Assembly (NCBI GenBank): GCA_037013495.1
Contig: CM072803.1
Location: 15,084,001-15,148,000 of the forward strand
Reading direction: 5' to 3'
DNA: 64,000 nt
From: Hippophae tibetana
Taxonomy: Eukaryota; Streptophyta; Magnoliopsida; Rosales; Elaeagnaceae
Shown in pieces: positions 61,861 through 64,000 of the stretch. Every line of letters starts with the position of its first letter. The stretch's first letter is position 1. The position numbers and the translations under genes were made by a program. The notes under the pieces were generated by a model. It searched no databases. It saw only the letters and a list, made by a program, of their open reading frames with translations, and was not told the DNA's origin.

Positions 61861-64000
61861 TGCATTGTGTTTAATTGAAAATAAAATAACGGGCTTAAAT
61901 TTGTTGGAATATATTTAAATAAAGTACCCAATAAAAATGTTTTAAAAAAAACCTTCTCATCGACTTAATTTTCTGCTCCAAATTCATCCTCATGTTTTCT
62001 TGCTGACCACTCAAGTTTCAAACAACCTTAGTCAAGGACACAGCCCAGACTTAGGTGAAGAAAAATTAATTTTATATTTGAATTGAAATCCATACAAGAA
62101 AAAATGTATTCCTATATACGAGTTCATAAAAAATATTTTATTTTTTGAATAATTTTTAAATTTTAAACCTATAAAAATAATTATATTTTTAAATTAAATT
62201 AAATTATATTATATATGAATAATATTTTTATATTAACAATAAATTTTTATTATTACTGTTATTATTTTCATAAGGAAATAAGATATAATAGGATTAATGA
62301 TAAATTATAATTTGTATAGCCAGTAAGATATTAAGATTTTTATTTCTCTATCCATATAAATAAATAATAAAATTTTCATAATAATTAAATCTAAATATAT
62401 TATTATTAATAATAATATTTATTAATTATAAAGTACATATTAAAATTAAATTAATTAAATTTTATAATAATAACTAATTATCTTGAATTATGAATCATAT
62501 ATATACATATATATTAAATTTATTATTAACATTTATATTATCATAAAATATAAATTAATATATAATATTTATATTAAAATGTATATATTTGTTATTGTAG
62601 TGCTTTTTTATAACTGTAAGTTTTTTTTTTTTGTTAAAATAACAAAAATAATATTTTTAAAACTTGAAACAACAAAAATAATATATCTTATGTTAGACTC
62701 ATATATTTTTACTATTAAAAAAATTTATAAGGTCATTTCACATTGATAGTATTTGATGTAATTCAAATTTGTGATTTAAAATGGGTCATGATTTTTAGTA
62801 TCATTAGACAAACCATGTTAAAACTAAATTAAGTTTAATAGTTTATTAACATCTAATTTATCTTAAATTATGGATCATATATATTAAATTTATTATTAAC
62901 ATTTATATTATTATGAAAAATAAAATAAAATATAATATTTATATTGAAATATATATTTGTTATTATAGTATTTTTTTATATAAATAATCTTTCATTTTTT
63001 TCTTAAATAATAAAAAAATACCTTTAAAATTTGTAGCCAAAATATCAAATTCAATAATTTTCATAATTAAAAACATATTTATTACATTATTTCACATTAA
63101 ACGTTGTCCAATTAAACGTTTTTAAAATCAAATTCTATTTATTTAGATAAGTTTAATTTTAAACATAATTTAGTTAAATTCTATTATTATTATTAGAATG
63201 ATATTTTTGTTATTATAGATATTATTTATTTATTTATTTTAATTTATTTTTTCTCACCAAATTAATTTTATGCTCCAAATTCATCCACTTGTTTTCTTAT
63301 ACTGATCAAACATAAAGTAAGAATTCTAAAGTCAAGATTCAAATATCCTTAGTCAAGATACTACCAAGAATTATAAGAGTTTAAATTAGTTTTATATTTG
63401 ATTTGAAATCCATAGAAGATCCATTATTATTGAACTAAAAAAGACTAAAGAAAGAAAAGAATAAAAGACGAAACAGAAAGATATAATTGTTTAGAACTCC
63501 CATTGAATAAAAAAGCTTCCCAATTTTTATAACAAAAATAAATTTCTCAGCCAAAAAAAGAAAAAGAAAAATAACAAAATGATATTTAGAAATGTATGAA
63601 AAATGATGGTAGTAGTATAATAATTTGATGTTTGAGTTAACGTAAGAATAAAATAAAACTTGTTCATGCTCGTTGAAGACAAATATGAATGTTAAGGTGG
63701 GGAGATTTGATTTTAGTCGGTTTTTTGTTTAAAATACTAATCATTATCTATTAAATCAAAAACTTAAATCAGTTTATAAAAAGTAATTTAGAGAAAATTA
63801 AATCAATTTATAAAAAATAATTTAGAGAAAATTAAATCAATTTATTTATACCTTGAGAATTAGTAATAAATTTAAAAGGTGTTTTAAAAAGAATTTTTAA
63901 TAATATGTAACAACGAATCGAAAAATTTCATGGAAAAAATCAGATCGATCGCGAAAAGTTACAAAACCTTTTTTTGTAGCTTGTCGGGGTCTCACTAGTC
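61861..64000. repeat. AT-rich region with degenerate duplications
   Basis: A segment containing tgctccaaattcatcc and cttagtcaagga (about 61970-62095) recurs at about 63270-63420 with gctccaaattcatcc and ccttagtcaagat, both followed by ttttatatttgaattgaaatccat or a close variant. Between them, about 62477-62650 recurs at about 62852-63020 (ttaaatttattattaacatttatatta). These are old direct duplications. No gene is seen to the window end. Confidence 0.6.

Noticed and set aside
62483-62746. 87-codon Ile/Tyr/Lys frame
   Set aside because: Composition is that of random AT-rich DNA and it overlaps the degenerate repeats.

Overview
This window is nuclear DNA from a flowering plant, most likely a eudicot. 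It has long AT-rich intergenic stretches, small exons with GT..AG introns, organelle-targeted nuclear genes, and CACTA, Copia, Ty3 and caulimovirid relics. I cannot name the species. There is no bacterial content, no CRISPR array, and no tRNA or rRNA gene that I can support.

Layout. From 1 to 12.3 kb there is a pile of mobile elements: a minus-strand Copia relic cut by the window edge, two related non-autonomous CACTA transposons, a fragment of a UDP-glucose:glycoprotein glucosyltransferase gene, a short LTR element that carries only gag and has a perfect target duplication, and a Ty3-type relic. From 14 to 38 kb lies the gene-rich core: MORF1 (organellar RNA editing, minus), leaf-type ferredoxin (minus), TMN1 (12 exons, minus) and an SnRK2.4-type kinase (9 exons, plus). 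I rebuilt the exon structures of MORF1, TMN1 and SnRK2 from splice sites and reading phase, and all add up to complete proteins (427, 588 and 354 aa). From 39.9 to 62 kb lies a repeat-rich region in which two decayed endogenous pararetrovirus (Caulimoviridae) copies in opposite orientation flank an intact single-exon CYP77A cytochrome P450. The last 2 kb is AT-rich DNA holding degenerate repeats.

Genes together. The core genes do not form a pathway. From memory, the order ferredoxin - TMN1 - SnRK2.4 matches three neighbouring Arabidopsis chromosome 1 genes (At1g10960, At1g10950, At1g10940), so I read it as conserved microsynteny. TMN1 and SnRK2 are head to head across about 1.36 kb. The intact CYP77A (cutin-type fatty acid oxidation) sits alone between the viral fossils.

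Most unusual structures: (1) the inverted pararetrovirus pair around CYP77A; (2) a ~450 bp non-viral sequence present as two inverted arms, one of them inserted in a viral copy and flanked by a ~90 bp direct duplication; (3) the gag-only LTR element; (4) a GC-rich 27-bp minisatellite in the leader of the Copia relic.
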